A DNA stretch of 64,000 nucleotides, taken from the NCBI GenBank assembly GCA_934047225.1, contig OW204011.1, positions 13,218,339-13,282,338 on the forward strand, written 5' to 3'. Below the pieces are notes generated by a model. It did not search any database. It was not told the DNA's origin and worked only from the letters and a program-made list of their open reading frames with translations. Within the stretch, counting starts at the first letter, position 1; each line of letters begins with the position of its first letter. Positions 1 to 12,325 of the stretch are shown here, one piece after another. A program made the translations under genes and the position numbers. Origin of the DNA: Ypsolopha sequella (Eukaryota > Arthropoda > Insecta > Lepidoptera > Ypsolophidae).

Positions 1-1039
1 AATATATATATTTTTTTCTTTCTTAAATGCGAATAAACAATGCCGCAATGATGTGCAGTTCCGTTATGTTCGAAAACGAAAGGAGGACTTTTTTGTTTTA
101 GCCCCTCTTTCTTTAGCTCTAATCTTAATTCATTTACTTTCATTGCACCGTACCTTGAATAATAACCCTGAAACTATGAATTTATCTCGACTAATACACA
201 AATAACTAATAAAAAGCCATAGCTTTCGCCGTTTCGTGGGCATTATCTATGCATTTGACGTTTCTCTATACCTGTCGCCTCAGTGGCGCCACCTGACGTC
301 GATAGTAGCCCTCATTGGTATAGGTTTTGTTAGATATTTTTCAAGCTAAGTTACAACTACAAAGGCTCTATTTAAGTCACGAGTCAAGCTTTAAGATCAA
401 TGTTACAATGCAAAAATGCTTGATATGAAATGTTGAATTGAATTGATTTACTGTAACATATAGCTAGGCAATATGTTAGGTTTAGGTAAGGCTAGGTTTT
501 ATAGGTAGGTTAAAGGACTATTTGTTCGTGTTTAGTTGGCAATCAATAACCTTTATGGATCGACATACGTCGCATTGACTGATTTATTTCGTGTTTTCCA
601 AAAATAAATACAGATCGAGTATAAAAGATCTTTCAGACAAAACACGAGTAAGATTCCTTAGAGAGTTCCATCGATGTGAAGGTGGCTCTCCATCCAAAAA
701 GATTCCATGAATATTCCTTAGAGAGTCCCATCGATGTGAAGAGTTTTTGAAGAAATACAACAAGCGAATGCTCTACGAGATTTAGAGCTTCCCTCCCTTA
801 ATGTATACATGATAATTAGGGTGCATCAAATGAAAAGAAAATATAAAAGAAGATAAACTAAAAAAATAAAGTGGTATAAGTCAACGAAATCCCTACAAGA
901 TCCCGAGTACACTGTGTGCAAATCACACAGTACATACGAGTAAATTTTGATCATATTTAGTATTTACACCAATCGTGTGTGATGTATCTATGTTTCTGAA
1001 TAAAAAATTCGTTATTCCTTCGAAATTTTGTCTCATCAA
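1..1039. other. Left-edge spacer, no gene
   Basis: AT-rich. ATTCCTTAGAGAGT plus CCATCGATGTGAAG occurs at 653-681 and 713-741, a 60-bp partial tandem duplication. Nothing else recognised. Confidence 0.5.
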
Positions 1040-1271
1040 CCCCCGGTTTCTGAAAGGCCAATCAATGTTAACAGTAGATTAAAAAATAATTATCTGCGGA
1101 TTAGTTAAGCCAGAAAATGTGGGAATTTTACATTGAAATCAAAAATTAACTACGTTAATTATTGATTAATCACTATTCAGACTTCATATATGCTTTATTT
1201 TCACCGTTATTTGCGGTTAAAGTTTTTTTAATCTACTGTTAACTTTGATTGGCCTTTCAGAAACCGGGGGC
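1040..1271. mobile_element. Foldback MITE, CCCCCGGTTTCTG ends
   Basis: Arms of about 41 bp (CCCCCGGTTTCTGAAAGGCC and its complement at 1229-1270), with an AT-rich centre. Confidence 0.8.
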
Positions 1272-1349
1272 GAATCTGCTTAGGTAAAGAACTCCACACT
1301 TACACACCTGCTTTAGTACAAATATTGCGTTAAAACAGGCTTTTATGTA

Positions 1350-1772
1350 GGGGGCTACGCGAATTTTATTTTTGTCACTGTCACTCCAAGCGAAAAATCG
1401 CGCAGTGCGAATGGGGCGGAATCAGGGCAAAAGGGAAAAAAGTTGGTTTTATATTTTTATTAAAAAAACTAAAATAGCTAGCAAAATTTCAAATATCAAA
1501 TCTCTAGATATTGTTGAAACACACCTAATAAAATATGTTTGAGTTCTGTATATGGTTCCTATTCGTCAAACGAGGAGAAAAAGTGAGTTCGAAGACCTCA
1601 TTTCAACAATTATTTCTATCGAGGAAAATTTATCCAAACATGTTTTCCAATTTCAAAACCCTAGATTATATAGTCAAAATGCATAAACCAGAAATTTATT
1701 AAAATTTTCCGTCTATTTCATGAAATACACAGAAAAGAAACACCCGTATTTTTTTCGCATATCGCCTTAAAT
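1350..1772 (-). mobile_element. TTAA-type MITE family D, copy 1
   Basis: Antisense relative to the 7782 copy. Contains CACTGTCACTCCAAGCG and ATATCGCCTTAA. TTAA is present at the right end only. Confidence 0.65.
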
Positions 1773-2220
1773 TGAAAGCTGAATTACAATTGCAAAAGTT
1801 ACCCTTTTAGGTCAATATTATATATAATATTACTATTACTATTACTATAATATATATATTAATATTACTATAATAATATTACTGCAAATACGATTCTTAT
1901 ATAGTGTTATTTATATGGATATTCTGGCCATTACACTTTCTCTTATCTGCATTTGAATGACGGACAAAGAAAAACAAATTATTCAATTAACGTTTATTAA
2001 GAAATACAAATGTTATAAAAGTACGTACCTTTATCATATAACATACATATAATAAGTTTTATGACAATCACTCTCATACGTAAAAGTTTTAGCGTCCCTG
2101 TTACTCCATATGCGAAAAAACCCTCAGTGCGAGAGGGACGGATTCGTGGAAAAGTAGCAAGAAGTCGGTTTTTATTAATATAAAATGTACTAAAGTTGCT
2201 ATCAAATTTCGTATAACCAG

Positions 2221-2451
2221 CGGGCTTATTATGTATCTCTAGTTGCCTTCTGTACGGGGTGCCTATCATCAAAAACATAGATATACCATCGAATTCCGAT
2301 TTCCCAAGGATATGTTCGCACTTGAAGTGACGACACAGTTCGTTAATAGTGCAATACCCACTAAAGGCAATTTTGAAATTTCAGTTTTTATCTATGATTT
2401 TCATGATAGGCACCTAGTACAGTTGGCAACTAAAGATACAGAATAGGGGGT
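2221..2451 (-). mobile_element. ~230-bp foldback family E, copy 1
   Basis: Ends resemble GTATCTCTAGTTGCC and GGCAACTAAAGATACAGAAT. The interior contains TTTAGTGGGTATTG in antisense. Three copies lie within 1.3 kb. Confidence 0.7.
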
Positions 2452-2526
2452 CTGGTCTTAGATACCGTTAAAACCCATCTAATAAAATATAATTGCAGTC
2501 CATATGTCATTCTAAATTGTCAAACC

Positions 2527-2760
2527 AGCCCCCCTATTCTGTATCTTTAGTTGCCAACTGCACGAGGTGCCTATCATCAAAAACATAGCTAAAAACTGAA
2601 ATTTCAAAATTGCCTTTAGTGGGTATTGAACTATTAACAATCTGTGTCGTCACTTCAAGTGCGAAAATATCCTTAGGACATCGGAATTCGATAGTATATC
2701 TATGTTTTTTATGATAGACACCCAGTCCAGAAGGCAACTAGAGATACACAATAGGCCCGC
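2527..2760 (+). mobile_element. ~230-bp foldback family E, copy 2
   Basis: CCCCCTATTCTGTATCTTTA to GAGATACACAATAGGCCCGC. Inverted relative to copy 1 and 75 bp away, so the two can pair. Confidence 0.72.
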
Positions 2761-3269
2761 AGGAGAATTTCACCTCATTTTAATAAATATTTCTATCGAG
2801 CCGAATTTCTCCAATCGCGATCCCCAGAAAAAGATTCCAAAAATAATACATTATTTACTGAAGTAGATATACAACTTCTAAAAGTGTCGATTTACGTTCC
2901 GTAGCGTCTTCACCGGTAGATACAACATGTCTATCTCTCTCGAGGTAGATCAACAAAGTGAGGGAGAGCACTGTATCACGCGTTATCGATTTCGATATGG
3001 TTTGCTGTGCTAGACTAGCTGGAGATTTGCCTTATCAGTTTATTACTGCAATTGTAACGTACTCATTTCGCACGCACACTAATAGTTCAAATTTAAATTT
3101 ATTTATTTATCATAAATGGGTACAAGATTATAGTAACAGGGTAACAGAGGAGGAGGTAGGCATGTATTTATATATGTAACCTATTACTATGTAGTATATA
3201 GGATGGGATTTGGTCGGCTGCCTGGATTCGTGCTGGGGGCTCGGTTGGTGATCATTGAACCTGTTCCTG

Positions 3270-3500
3270 CCCCCCTATTGTGTATCTTTAGTTGCCAACT
3301 GCACGAGGTGCCTATCATCAAAAACATAGCTAAAACCTGAAATTTCAAAATTGCCTTTAGTGGGTATTGAACTATTTACGAACTGTGTCGTCACTTCAAG
3401 TGCGAACATATCCTTAGGAAATCGGAATTCGATAGTATATCTATGTTTTTGATGATAGACACCCAGTCCAGAAGGCAACTAGAGATACACAATAGGCCCG
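3270..3500 (+). mobile_element. ~230-bp foldback family E, copy 3
   Basis: Same orientation and ends as copy 2, with few differences. Confidence 0.72.
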
Positions 3501-4504
3501 CTGGTCCCTGGCCGGGTCTCCGGTATGGGTTCGGGCGGTTGATTGGATTTCACCTTGTATAATAATATTTTACCTATAATTTTAATCGTATATATATTGC
3601 TACATAAATTAAAAAAAACATTTAATCTAAGTAGTTCATGTACATTTATTATTTTATTACATATATTTTTATAAGATTAAAATTTGACTTGTGAAACGTG
3701 TATTATATATACCTACTTTGCAAAATAAACTTTTTGAATTTTGAATTTTTGACAGGGACGCTAAAACTTTTACATATCGCTCGATATTGTCTGCTATGCT
3801 AGACCCACTGATATCTGTGATATTACCTAATGTTTTAAACATTTTAATTTGAAGATTTATTTCGTTATCTTCTGTTCAAAAAAGCTCAAATATTATGGGA
3901 CTAAGACAGCATGCATGTTCTATGTTATGTAGCTAGCCATGTTATTTTTTTCGAGTTTTCGTCATTGCCTGTGGGCAACAACAAACTTGATAACAACGAC
4001 GGGCTGTCCATCCCTAAAATCGACACAATGCAAACGATTTTAGCCTTTATGCGGTCGCAATAAGAAAATATTTGTCTATGGCTGGCACAAATAGAAGACG
4101 GTCCCACTAAAGGCCATGTTAACCCTGATATCAGGGATACAGGAGCATAAAAGATTTGTGATAGATAAAGTAATCTTTTGGCGGTTAGATAGGGTTGCCA
4201 GCTCTCGGAGGAACAAACTCGGGAGATTTGAACAAATCGGTGGGCAATTGAATGAAAGTTGGTAATATTTGTTATTTTTAATTTGCTTTGTTTTTGATTT
4301 ATATAAAAACGGCTCACCTCGATACGTGTTATGCTCGGGAAAGCCGACCAGTTTCAACAGATTTAGACTGCCTTCATCTTCATCTGGGCGAGTGAAGACG
4401 TTTACGCGACGACGTTACGCCTCACACTGCGGGCTGCGGCCCATCATGAATTATTCTCAAGTATCATTTAATTCTATAACCAAAAATATATTTGAAAACG
4501 TCCA
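3501..4504. other. Spacer, no gene
   Basis: AT-rich. At 4190-4250, AGGGTTGCCAGCTCTC resembles one end of the 819-bp hAT family, without a partner end. No exon-like sequence recognised. Confidence 0.4.
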
Positions 4505-5335
4505 CAACGTGGTATAGGCACATATGCTGAGGCACCGTCCTTTTTAACAGTGCCATACAACTTTACGTTTAAGAACATTGATACAACTTTGTCTATAATG
4601 GTGTGTTAAATAAATGTCTTTTTATTTTTTTCATTTTTTTGTTGACATTTCTTTGATTTTTTGTTTTTATCCTTCAATACGTCTATAAAGATGTGGTTAG
4701 TTAGACATTTGATGTCTATAAAACTTACTGTCTACTATTTGACAAACTCTCTGACAAACAAACAAATTCAAATACTACTTAATCCCGAACTCCTTCTAAA
4801 ACCAGTAACAACTCTCAAACTCGATAACGATGACGTCACCAACAAACTGAACTGTCATAAAATGTCTGTAAAGCACACGTGTCGTACAAAATGAACGGGT
4901 TCCTTCAATGGTTCCTTTCTCACGACCACCTGGTTTAAATAATGAACCTCCGAATAAATTACTGAACTTCCGAAAGAACTTATGAACTAAAATAAACTTT
5001 TAACAAAAAATAGTAACCGACTTCAATAGTAATAGCAGTCATTCACTAAAAAGTTAATAATAATTCTATAAAGACCGATGGTACCGAAGCAACACTTTGC
5101 CGACTTCTTTCTTCCTGAAACGTTCGTATCGGCTAAAATGGATTGTTTTATGCCCTTGTTGTACAATCTACTATTTTATTCGGAGATCTACGATAAAAAT
5201 AGCTGACAGTAGTTTTCTGAATTTTCAGTATTTCATTCGGTAGTTTTTGGTAGTTTTCGTATATTTATTACCACAGAAGTTTTTGGTAGATTAGTATTTA
5301 AAGCAGTAACATTCATAAATTGAACATCCTCATTT
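4505..5335. other. Repeat-bearing spacer, no gene
   Basis: 4505-4626 is a retroposon tail with TAAATAAATGTCTTTTTATT (also at 22985-23110). About 4950-5130 matches 40130-40320 (GCCGACTTCTTTCTTCCTGA). No coding signal was found. Confidence 0.5.
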
Positions 5336-6056
5336 TAAGGGTTCCATAGTCAACAACAAGGAACCCTTATAGTTTCGCCATGGCCGTCTGTCTGTCTGTC
5401 TGTCTGTCCGCGGCTTAGCTTAGAGACTATTAATACTAGAAAGCTGTTATTTGGCATGGGTATACATATTTATTACGCCGATAAAGTGATACAGTAAAAT
5501 TTTAAAAAAGATTTTGTTTTAGGGTACCTCCCCTACAAGTAATGTGGGGAGGATTTTTTTTTTTTCGTCTATCCCCTAGTGTGGGGTGTCGTTGGATAGG
5601 TAATTTAAAGATATTCGGGGTGTGATAAAACTATTTTTCGATCCAGGGTTCTGTTTGCGAAATATTAAGCTTAAAAGTGTTAATTTTTGTAAGAGTCAAG
5701 TGTCCCCCCCTGCCGGCGAAACGGTTGTATTTGGAGACGTGAAAAAATCACGGCAGTAATATACATAACGAAATTAAAAGGAAAACTATAACAGCTAAGT
5801 AGGCTTTGCAAGTTAACGAGTACAGATCGCGCCAAACTTTTAGTCCCCTCTATACACGGGGCGATTCGCATCAGCAGGAACAAAATGTATGGGCCGTTCT
5901 AGGGAAGAGCAACTTCCAAGCGTACTAAAAGTTTGGCGCGATCTGTATTAGTCGACAAACTTATAAAATGTACTTGGAGAAGTCCGCATATTGTGCAGGG
6001 CGACTACGGAACCCTACACTGCGCGTGGCCCGACACGCACTTGGCCGGTTTTTTTA
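5336..6056 (+). repeat. Dispersed repeat R1, full copy
   Basis: From AGGGTTCCATAGTCAACAAC, with a (TCTG)n run, to GCACTTGGCCGGTTTTTTT. Contains an inverted pair around AGATCGCGCCAAACTTTTAG. A common lepidopteran-style dispersed repeat; no ORF recognised. Confidence 0.7.
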
Positions 6057-6665
6057 ATTTAGTTTCGGAGCTTTTACTACTACCCGAAATGAAATAGCTT
6101 TACATTTGGTCAACAAACAGACACTAAAGTTTCAGGGATCCATTTCTTACGGAACTCTAAAAAGAAGTTTCATTTAGAAGTGCAGTTTGCTCGATTCTTT
6201 AAAAACAGTGCTTACTACGTTTTATCGGGATACTGGCAGCGCTTAAGGCACTCTTATCCCAAAATCAGTAATTTCAAAGTCAAATAGAACTTTCAAATAT
6301 CGTCTAAAACTTCCAAAAAAAATACGCAATATAGTTCGAATTTTTATCTAGATCTTCCACGCATGTGTTACACGATCAAATAAACTTTGCTCGATCGAAA
6401 TAATTCACGAACACAGCATGTAATAAGACCTTTCAAATCATGCCATTTCCATAATTCCACTCTTTTATTAACGAAACATATCTGGTAATATTGCTCTTTA
6501 AATTTTCTAGGTCGACCACGTAAGTGGGTTTTAATAAACATATCCCTTATTTTTAAACAATTTAAAAATCGATAAAAACAACGAAAAAGTACAAAAGTGT
6601 GGTTATTTTCTTTACTCCTTACACGTAAAGAAAAAGACAGAGAGTCACTCTTCTGGGATAAGAGC
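6057..6665. other. Spacer, nothing recognised
   Basis: No ORF, TIR or tandem repeat stands out between the R1 and family C repeats. Confidence 0.4.
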
Positions 6666-7046
6666 GCCTTAAGACGATATGTAAAAGTTTTAGCGTCCCT
6701 GTTACTCCATATGCGAAAAAACCTTCAGTGCGAGTGGGAGGGATTCGTGGAAAAGTTGCTATCAAAATTTCGTCTAGCCAGGTCCTAGATACCGTTAAAA
6801 CCCATCTAATAAAATATAATTGCAGTGCATATGTCATTCTAAATTGTCAAACCAGAAGAATTTGGCGTCGAAAAAGACCTCATTTCAATAAATATTTCTA
6901 TCGAGCCGAATTTCTCCAATCGCGTTTCTGTTTTAACAAATCCCTAGAAAAAGATTCCAAAAATAGTATACTATTTTATCAAAATAATAAATTATTTACT
7001 GAAGTAGATATGCAAGTTCTTAAAGTGTAGATAATTTTTCCGTAGC
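6666..7046 (+). repeat. Repeat family C, copy
   Basis: Begins CTTAAGACGATATGTAAAAG, with GTCCCTGTTACTCCATATGC and CAGTGCGAGTGGGA. It shares its start with family D. Related partial sequence lies at 2085-2215. Confidence 0.6.
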
Positions 7047-7781
7047 GCCTTAACCATCTAAGTCGCAGTAAAAAAATAACAATTGAAAAACAATTAAGAG
7101 GATGGCATACCCTAGGAACTTTTTTTATTACACGTTCAGCACAATAAGCTAATGGCAAAGACCTTATTTGCTTTTCATAGAGGCGATTATATGTTGGTTC
7201 TTTGGCCTCTTGTTCTTGGACGCGTAATACTATAGTGATCACGCAGCGAAACAACAAATTGGTGTGTTTTTAGCTAATACTGAAATATTTTGTAGGAAAA
7301 AAAATATTGGATTTAGGTAAGATCCCTTCATATTTCTATTGCCTATTTTATAAAAAAATCAAGTTGATCTTTTAACCGCGTCTTTGAAACGAACGTTTGA
7401 AAACCAAAAAAAAGAGGCTGAAAAACATTTTTTTTTTGACAAAAGTATAAATCTTGAAACATTGTTTATAGGTGGAAACCCTAGATGAAAGATCGATAAA
7501 TCAAATTTATTTTCTTCATTATGAGGAGAGACCTAGTTCCTTCCAATAACCCTTGAAAACCTGGTGTTGTTGATGTTCTAGCGTCAGGTGTCCCGTTAAT
7601 GCTCATGTGTCTGAATTGGGCCTGTCTCCCAAAGAGGTAGGCAGAGACTACAGATTTCCATCCACTACGATCCTGACACACCTCTTTCGCCTCTTCCACA
7701 TCCATCAATCTAGACATGAAGCTCTTTTTCAAGTATTACAATATTTAACAACTAGCTTTTGCCCGCCGCTTCCTCGCGTGA
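7047..7781. other. Spacer with shared repeat blocks
   Basis: 7140-7320 is the reverse of 29570-29745. 7560-7725 (GGCCTGTCTCCCAAAGAGGT) is related to 46895-46985 and looks like a retroposon end. No gene. Confidence 0.4.
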
Positions 7782-8165
7782 TTAAGGCGATATGCGAAAA
7801 AAATACGGGTGTTTCTCTTCTGTGTATTTCATGAAACACACGAAAAATGTTAATAAATTTCTATCCTATCGACAAACATGTTTGGATAAATTTTCCTCGA
7901 TAGAAATAATTGTTGAAATGAGGTCTTCAAACACACTTTTTCTCCTCGTTTGACGAATAGGAGCCATATACAGAACTCAAACATATTTTATTAGGTGTGT
8001 TTTATCAATATCTGGAGATTTGATATTTGAAATTTTGCTAGCTATTTTAGTTTTTTTTAATAAAAATATAAAACCAAAATTTTTCCCTTTTGCCCTGAAT
8101 CTCGCACTGCGCGATTTTTTGCTTGGAGTGACAGTGACAAAAATAAAATTCGCATAGCCTCTTAA
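7782..8165 (+). mobile_element. TTAA-type MITE family D, copy 2
   Basis: Begins TTAAGGCGATATGCG and ends CGCATAGCCTCTTAA, an imperfect TIR with TTAA at both borders, as in piggyBac-type elements. No ORF recognised. Confidence 0.72.
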
Positions 8166-8199
8166 GTTTTTGTATATTCAAATTGAATCTGTAAATCAT

Positions 8200-8600
8200 T
8201 TTTTCAATGCAAGTGCTCGTAAAGCTCAACTTTTTATGCATCAAAACCGAACAGAAAGTCGATTATTTTGCCCTAGGGCTTTATTATTATTATTTTTTAT
8301 TTATTTACAATGGTTGGCTAACCTGCAGCCTTTCCTGTGTACCATAAATGTTATTCTTTTTTTTCACTGTTTAACGGCTCTGGATACAGTCCTTTTGAGC
8401 CAATCATAATTTAAAGTTTACAAGATTATACTTGTTTTATTTCCTCACACTATGCATTGAAAAACATAGTATGATACACGGGCGTAAGAGCAATAAATTA
8501 CTCGGTTACGTTTATAATACTCGCTACGCTCAAGTTTTAAATTGTCCTCGTAATTTATTCCTTTTCGCCCTAGTAGCATAAACTGCTATTAATGTCTCTT
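8200..8600 (+). repeat. ~400-bp repeat F, copy 1
   Basis: AAGTGCTCGTAAAGC to CGTAATTTATTCCTTTTCGC. The same sequence occurs in reverse at 56925-57310. Confidence 0.65.
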
Positions 8601-8639
8601 TGGCGGTCTTTGATAACTGATTTAATCCCCTAGTAGTAT

Positions 8640-8870
8640 GTTTGGTAGGCTGAAGGCCAAGCCGCGTCTCTGAACGACACTATTTCTTGTTCCCATGGGA
8701 ACTGATTTATGGGATAAAAAGTAGCCTGTGTCCTATTCCAGGTCTAGAACTACATTTATGTAAAGTTTCAGCCCAATCGGTCCACTAGTTACGGCGTGAA
8801 GGAGTAACAAACATCCGCCCATCCAAACTTTCGCATTTATAGATAATATTAGCGGGAATATAACACCCAA
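8640..8870 (+). repeat. Retroposon 3' end, GGGATAAAAAGTAGCCTGTG type
   Basis: Contains GTAAAGTTTCAGCCCAATCG and TTTATAGATAATATTAGCG, a motif set seen in widespread invertebrate retroposon tails. No coding part. Confidence 0.5.
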
Positions 8871-9677
8871 AAAATCTCGAAAAAAAAATTCAAAAAGTGT
8901 TCTACAATATAGCCAAAATTATAATGAAGACTCAGTAAGTGGTCAAAACTCAATAACAAGGTGCAATGACCTTTTTAGGGAAAAAACAAAAATTTTGGCT
9001 TCCTATACTAACGTAAGGGGCACAATTTTTTTTTTCATATTTCCAAGATATGTAATTGAACCTTGGTCATGACTTATCGATTCTACAGTATGAATTTGGA
9101 TATAAAAACTAAAATCAAATAGTTGCTTTTTTAGAGTTCCGTGCCTCAAAATGAAAAACGGAATGCTAATAGGTTGAATTTGTTGTCTGTCTGTCAAAAC
9201 CCTTTTGCTTTCGCCCCATGTGGGATATCTAGTTGAAACTGATACGTCCTACAGAAACTTTGACCCACGATGCTGTAAATAAATCAGACTTCTATCTCAA
9301 TGCAAAAAAAAGTTATTACCGTTTACATAATCAATTTAGAAAGAAAGAAAAGTAGTTTATTTTAAAATACCACAGACACGAGAAAAAACATACAAACATA
9401 CAAAATCATAAACAATACAGATTAACAAACAGTTCCAGTAAATATAACATTAAGAAAACAGTGGTAAATAAAAAGGATTACAGCTCAGCTCAATGCTGCA
9501 GTAGGGGCTAGAGCGCTGGTATTCTGCTGAACCCTGACTTAAATCTTGAAACTTAATTAATTTCATACAAATTTGTTCACCCTAAAATCTAGGGCACTTC
9601 CAGTTGACTTAGAAACTTGAAATTTCCTTCACAAGTAGGTTTTATAGCACACGTACAGGAAAAAAGCTGAAAATAAC
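8871..9677. other. Spacer, no gene
   Basis: Contains an R-like fragment near 9125 (TTAGAGTTCCGTGCC) and an antisense LINE-tail-like stretch at 9340-9540. No coding frame of note. Confidence 0.4.
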
Positions 9678-10222
9678 TATACTGGTGGACATAAAAATCG
9701 ACTTAAACATTGTTGTCCTACATTCAAGGGAATAACCCAATCATACAAACATAAACATATGAAATATATATAATTTTAAAGGTATAGGCCTCCACCTTTG
9801 AATAAATGCATTTTGGTTTAAAAGTATTCGCTATACAGGACGTGAAATTCATTTAATTAATTAAAAACTTATTAGGTCAATGAAGAACCGGCTGCAAGCA
9901 GTTATAAGGGCTAGAGGGGGGAACACGAAGTACTAATGTTAAACTTAATTAATGAATAAATGAATGATTTTGTAAAAGAAGGTTTTTTTTTTAATTTTTC
10001 GCTATTTGATTATTTCAATATTTATTAATTCATCACTTAAAAAAAAATTACAGCCTGTATCGCAAATACTTTAAGACAAAAATGCATTTAATCAAAGGTG
10101 GAGGCCTATACCTTTAAAATGATATGTTATATATTTCATATGTTTATGTTTGTATGATTGGGTTATTTCCTTAAATGTAGAACAACAATGCTTGAGTCGA
10201 TTTTTATGTCCACCAGTGTATA
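9678..10222. mobile_element. Long-TIR foldback, CTGGTGGACATAAAAATCG ends
   Basis: Arms of about 150-165 bp (to ~9835 and from ~10056) with matching AAAGGTATAGGCCTCCACC blocks, flanked by TA-rich sequence. This fits Tc1/mariner-type MITEs. Confidence 0.8.
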
Positions 10223-10492
10223 TTTAAATATTTAAGAAGTTATTGTTGTCCAACTTAATTAGACCCTTTAGTTACATAGAGTTGTATAGCTCGCAGGGGT
10301 CAGTCAAGTTAAGTTGGTGATTAATTGTCTGCAAGTGAAATATTATTTTTTTCTTTATCTTTTAAACGATTTAATACGGAACCCTCAGCACCTAAGTCCT
10401 ACTCGCACTTGGCCGGTTTTTTTATTCATTTACGATGTTTTGGGAATTTTTAGATAAATTTACGCGACTATGGAAAATCCAATAATTTTGAT

Positions 10493-10762
10493 ATACAACG
10501 TGTCACATAAAGGTGTAACCATATTTGAAGAGCTTATTCAGTCAATGGTATAGAACAACTTTTACTTTCGGGTCAACCCTGAAATCTGGAAAAAAAAATC
10601 TGCCCTTCCATACATTTCGGCCGAGCGGCATTGCGTTTTCCTATGAAGCGAGTAATATTTTGTTTCGATATACAGAGTTTGTTCTATAGTAAAAGTTGTT
10701 CTAAACCATTGACTGAATAAGCTCTTCAAATATGGTTACACCTTTCTGTTACACGTTGTATA
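10493..10762. mobile_element. Foldback, ATACAACGTGT ends, copy 1
   Basis: Arms of about 75 bp (AGGTGTAACCATATTTGAAG and complement) around a GGGTCAACCCTG-containing centre. Confidence 0.78.
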
Positions 10763-10874
10763 ATATCAATGTCGCTGGCAAATAGTGAAATTCAGCATTT
10801 TACAAAGGGCGTCGTTAGTTTATAAACGCTCGCTATTTTGCTATTTGACGAATCTTCATCATATAGTAGAATTT

Positions 10875-11341
10875 CCATCCATCCATCAGCCCGTATTCGT
10901 CCACTGCTGGACATAGGCCTCCCCAATATTACGCCACTCTTGGCGGTCCTCAGTCATCCTCATCCAGCCGCCACCCGCAACGTCCTTCAGATCGTCAGTC
11001 CAGCGGGCACGAGGGCGGCCTACGCTGCGCTTTGCTGTACGTGGTCTCCATTCCAATGCCTTACGGCCCCAACGGTTATCACGTCGGCGACAAATATGGC
11101 CAGTCCACTGTCACTTCAACTTATTGATTCGGCAGGCTATGTCGGTCACCTTCGATCTCTGACGGATATCTTCGTTTCGGATTTTATCCATCAGAGATAT
11201 CCCAAGCATAGCCCGCTCCATAGCTTGTAGAGCGACCTTATATCGGCGGATCAAGCCTTTGGTAAAAGACCACGTCTCAGCGCCGTACGTCATCACTGGA
11301 AGGACGCACTGGTTGTATACTTTAGCATTTAAGCACTGCGG
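10875..11341 (-). mobile_element. RTE-clade LINE, 5'-truncated, with 13-bp target duplication
   Basis: TATAGTAGAATTT at 10862-10874 and 11342-11354 flanks it exactly. Antisense translation gives the end of ORF2: CVLPVMTYGAETWSFTKGL, AMERAMLGISLMDK and, after a frameshift, the [15 protein letters not shown] tail. The 3' end has GATG-type repeats (CATC on this strand). Confidence 0.85.
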
Positions 11342-11754
11342 TATAGTAGAATTTGGCATTTTATAATTTGCCTCGGCATATAGTAATTCTGTTAGAATTA
11401 TTGAGGGTCGCCTCGCTCAGCTGCCTTTAACTGTTTTTACATTTATCTAAATATTTTATTGTAATTTGTTTTATCACATTTTTTGTTATTTGTAAGTATT
11501 TCTTTTATAATGCATAACATTTTTAATATTTAGCTTCATTAAAAAATCAATCTACCCGCTCTACATGTAATATTTAGTGCGAACAGGGACAGCTGAAAAT
11601 CAGCGCTGTGCAGAAGTACGCAGTCACAGCATTTTGCTGAGCTGCGTCCTTTTTGTCTGTTTAATGGCAAGTTTTTGTGTAATTGGTTGTTATTAACAAA
11701 CAAATATATTTTCTTTGTTTCTTTCTTTCAATATGTTAACCTAACACGCTCCTC

Positions 11755-12245
11755 CTCGCAATTCCCAAAGCTTAATTTCAAAAAGTCTTTTTTAAATTTT
11801 TTTTTTTAGAGAATATGCGCCATTTTAGGATATAGTCTTCATTATTTTGGTACATAAATTAACCATTATTTTTTATGATTTTTAAAAGAATCGTCGGTTA
11901 TGACGTCACTTTAGAATTTTAGACATTATACTGATTGTGATGTGTGATTGCTTATAAAAAAAGTGGTCTGTCTCTGTATATCTACTCATCTGTCATCCGT
12001 CTGTCAAATCAGTCAGCAGCAAATTTTTATAAATTTATCTTGATAACAAAGGACACATTTCTAAACAGCCATTTCTCAAGTGACGTCACACGAAGGCAAA
12101 TGGCAGTTGCAGCTTTTTCGTAAAATTATTCATCATCATGAGGTTTTTAGACCAAAAGTTCTAAAATACGGCTTATTAAACCTAAATCTCGAAATGGTTT
12201 TCGAATTAACACACCTTAACATAATTTAATCTAAGCGAATTTGCC
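11755..12245 (+). repeat. Internal block shared with the 819-bp hAT element
   Basis: Closely similar to 17760-18240, including TGACGTCACACG at 12081 and the segment around AATCAGTCAGCAGC. It lies within the larger element 10777-12325. Confidence 0.7.
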
Positions 12246-12325
12246 GAACGCCAAATTGCAAAACAGCGAGCGTTTAGAAACTGACGACACCGCCGTTTGT
12301 AAAATGTCGAATTTTACTATTTGCC

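Larger units (their letters stand above)
10777..12325. mobile_element. 1.55-kb composite element with long inverted ends
   Basis: The left end (GGCAAATAGTGAAATTC, running through about 10850) pairs with the right end (about 12248-12325, ending ACTATTTGCC). Inside are an RTE LINE insertion (10875-11341) and hAT-type internal sequence. The target duplication was not found. Confidence 0.6.

Noticed and set aside
2243..3478. 67-codon frames repeated in family E elements as a conserved small protein
   Set aside because: They lie in foldback sequence, appear on either strand and follow nucleotide similarity. No start context or homology was recognised.
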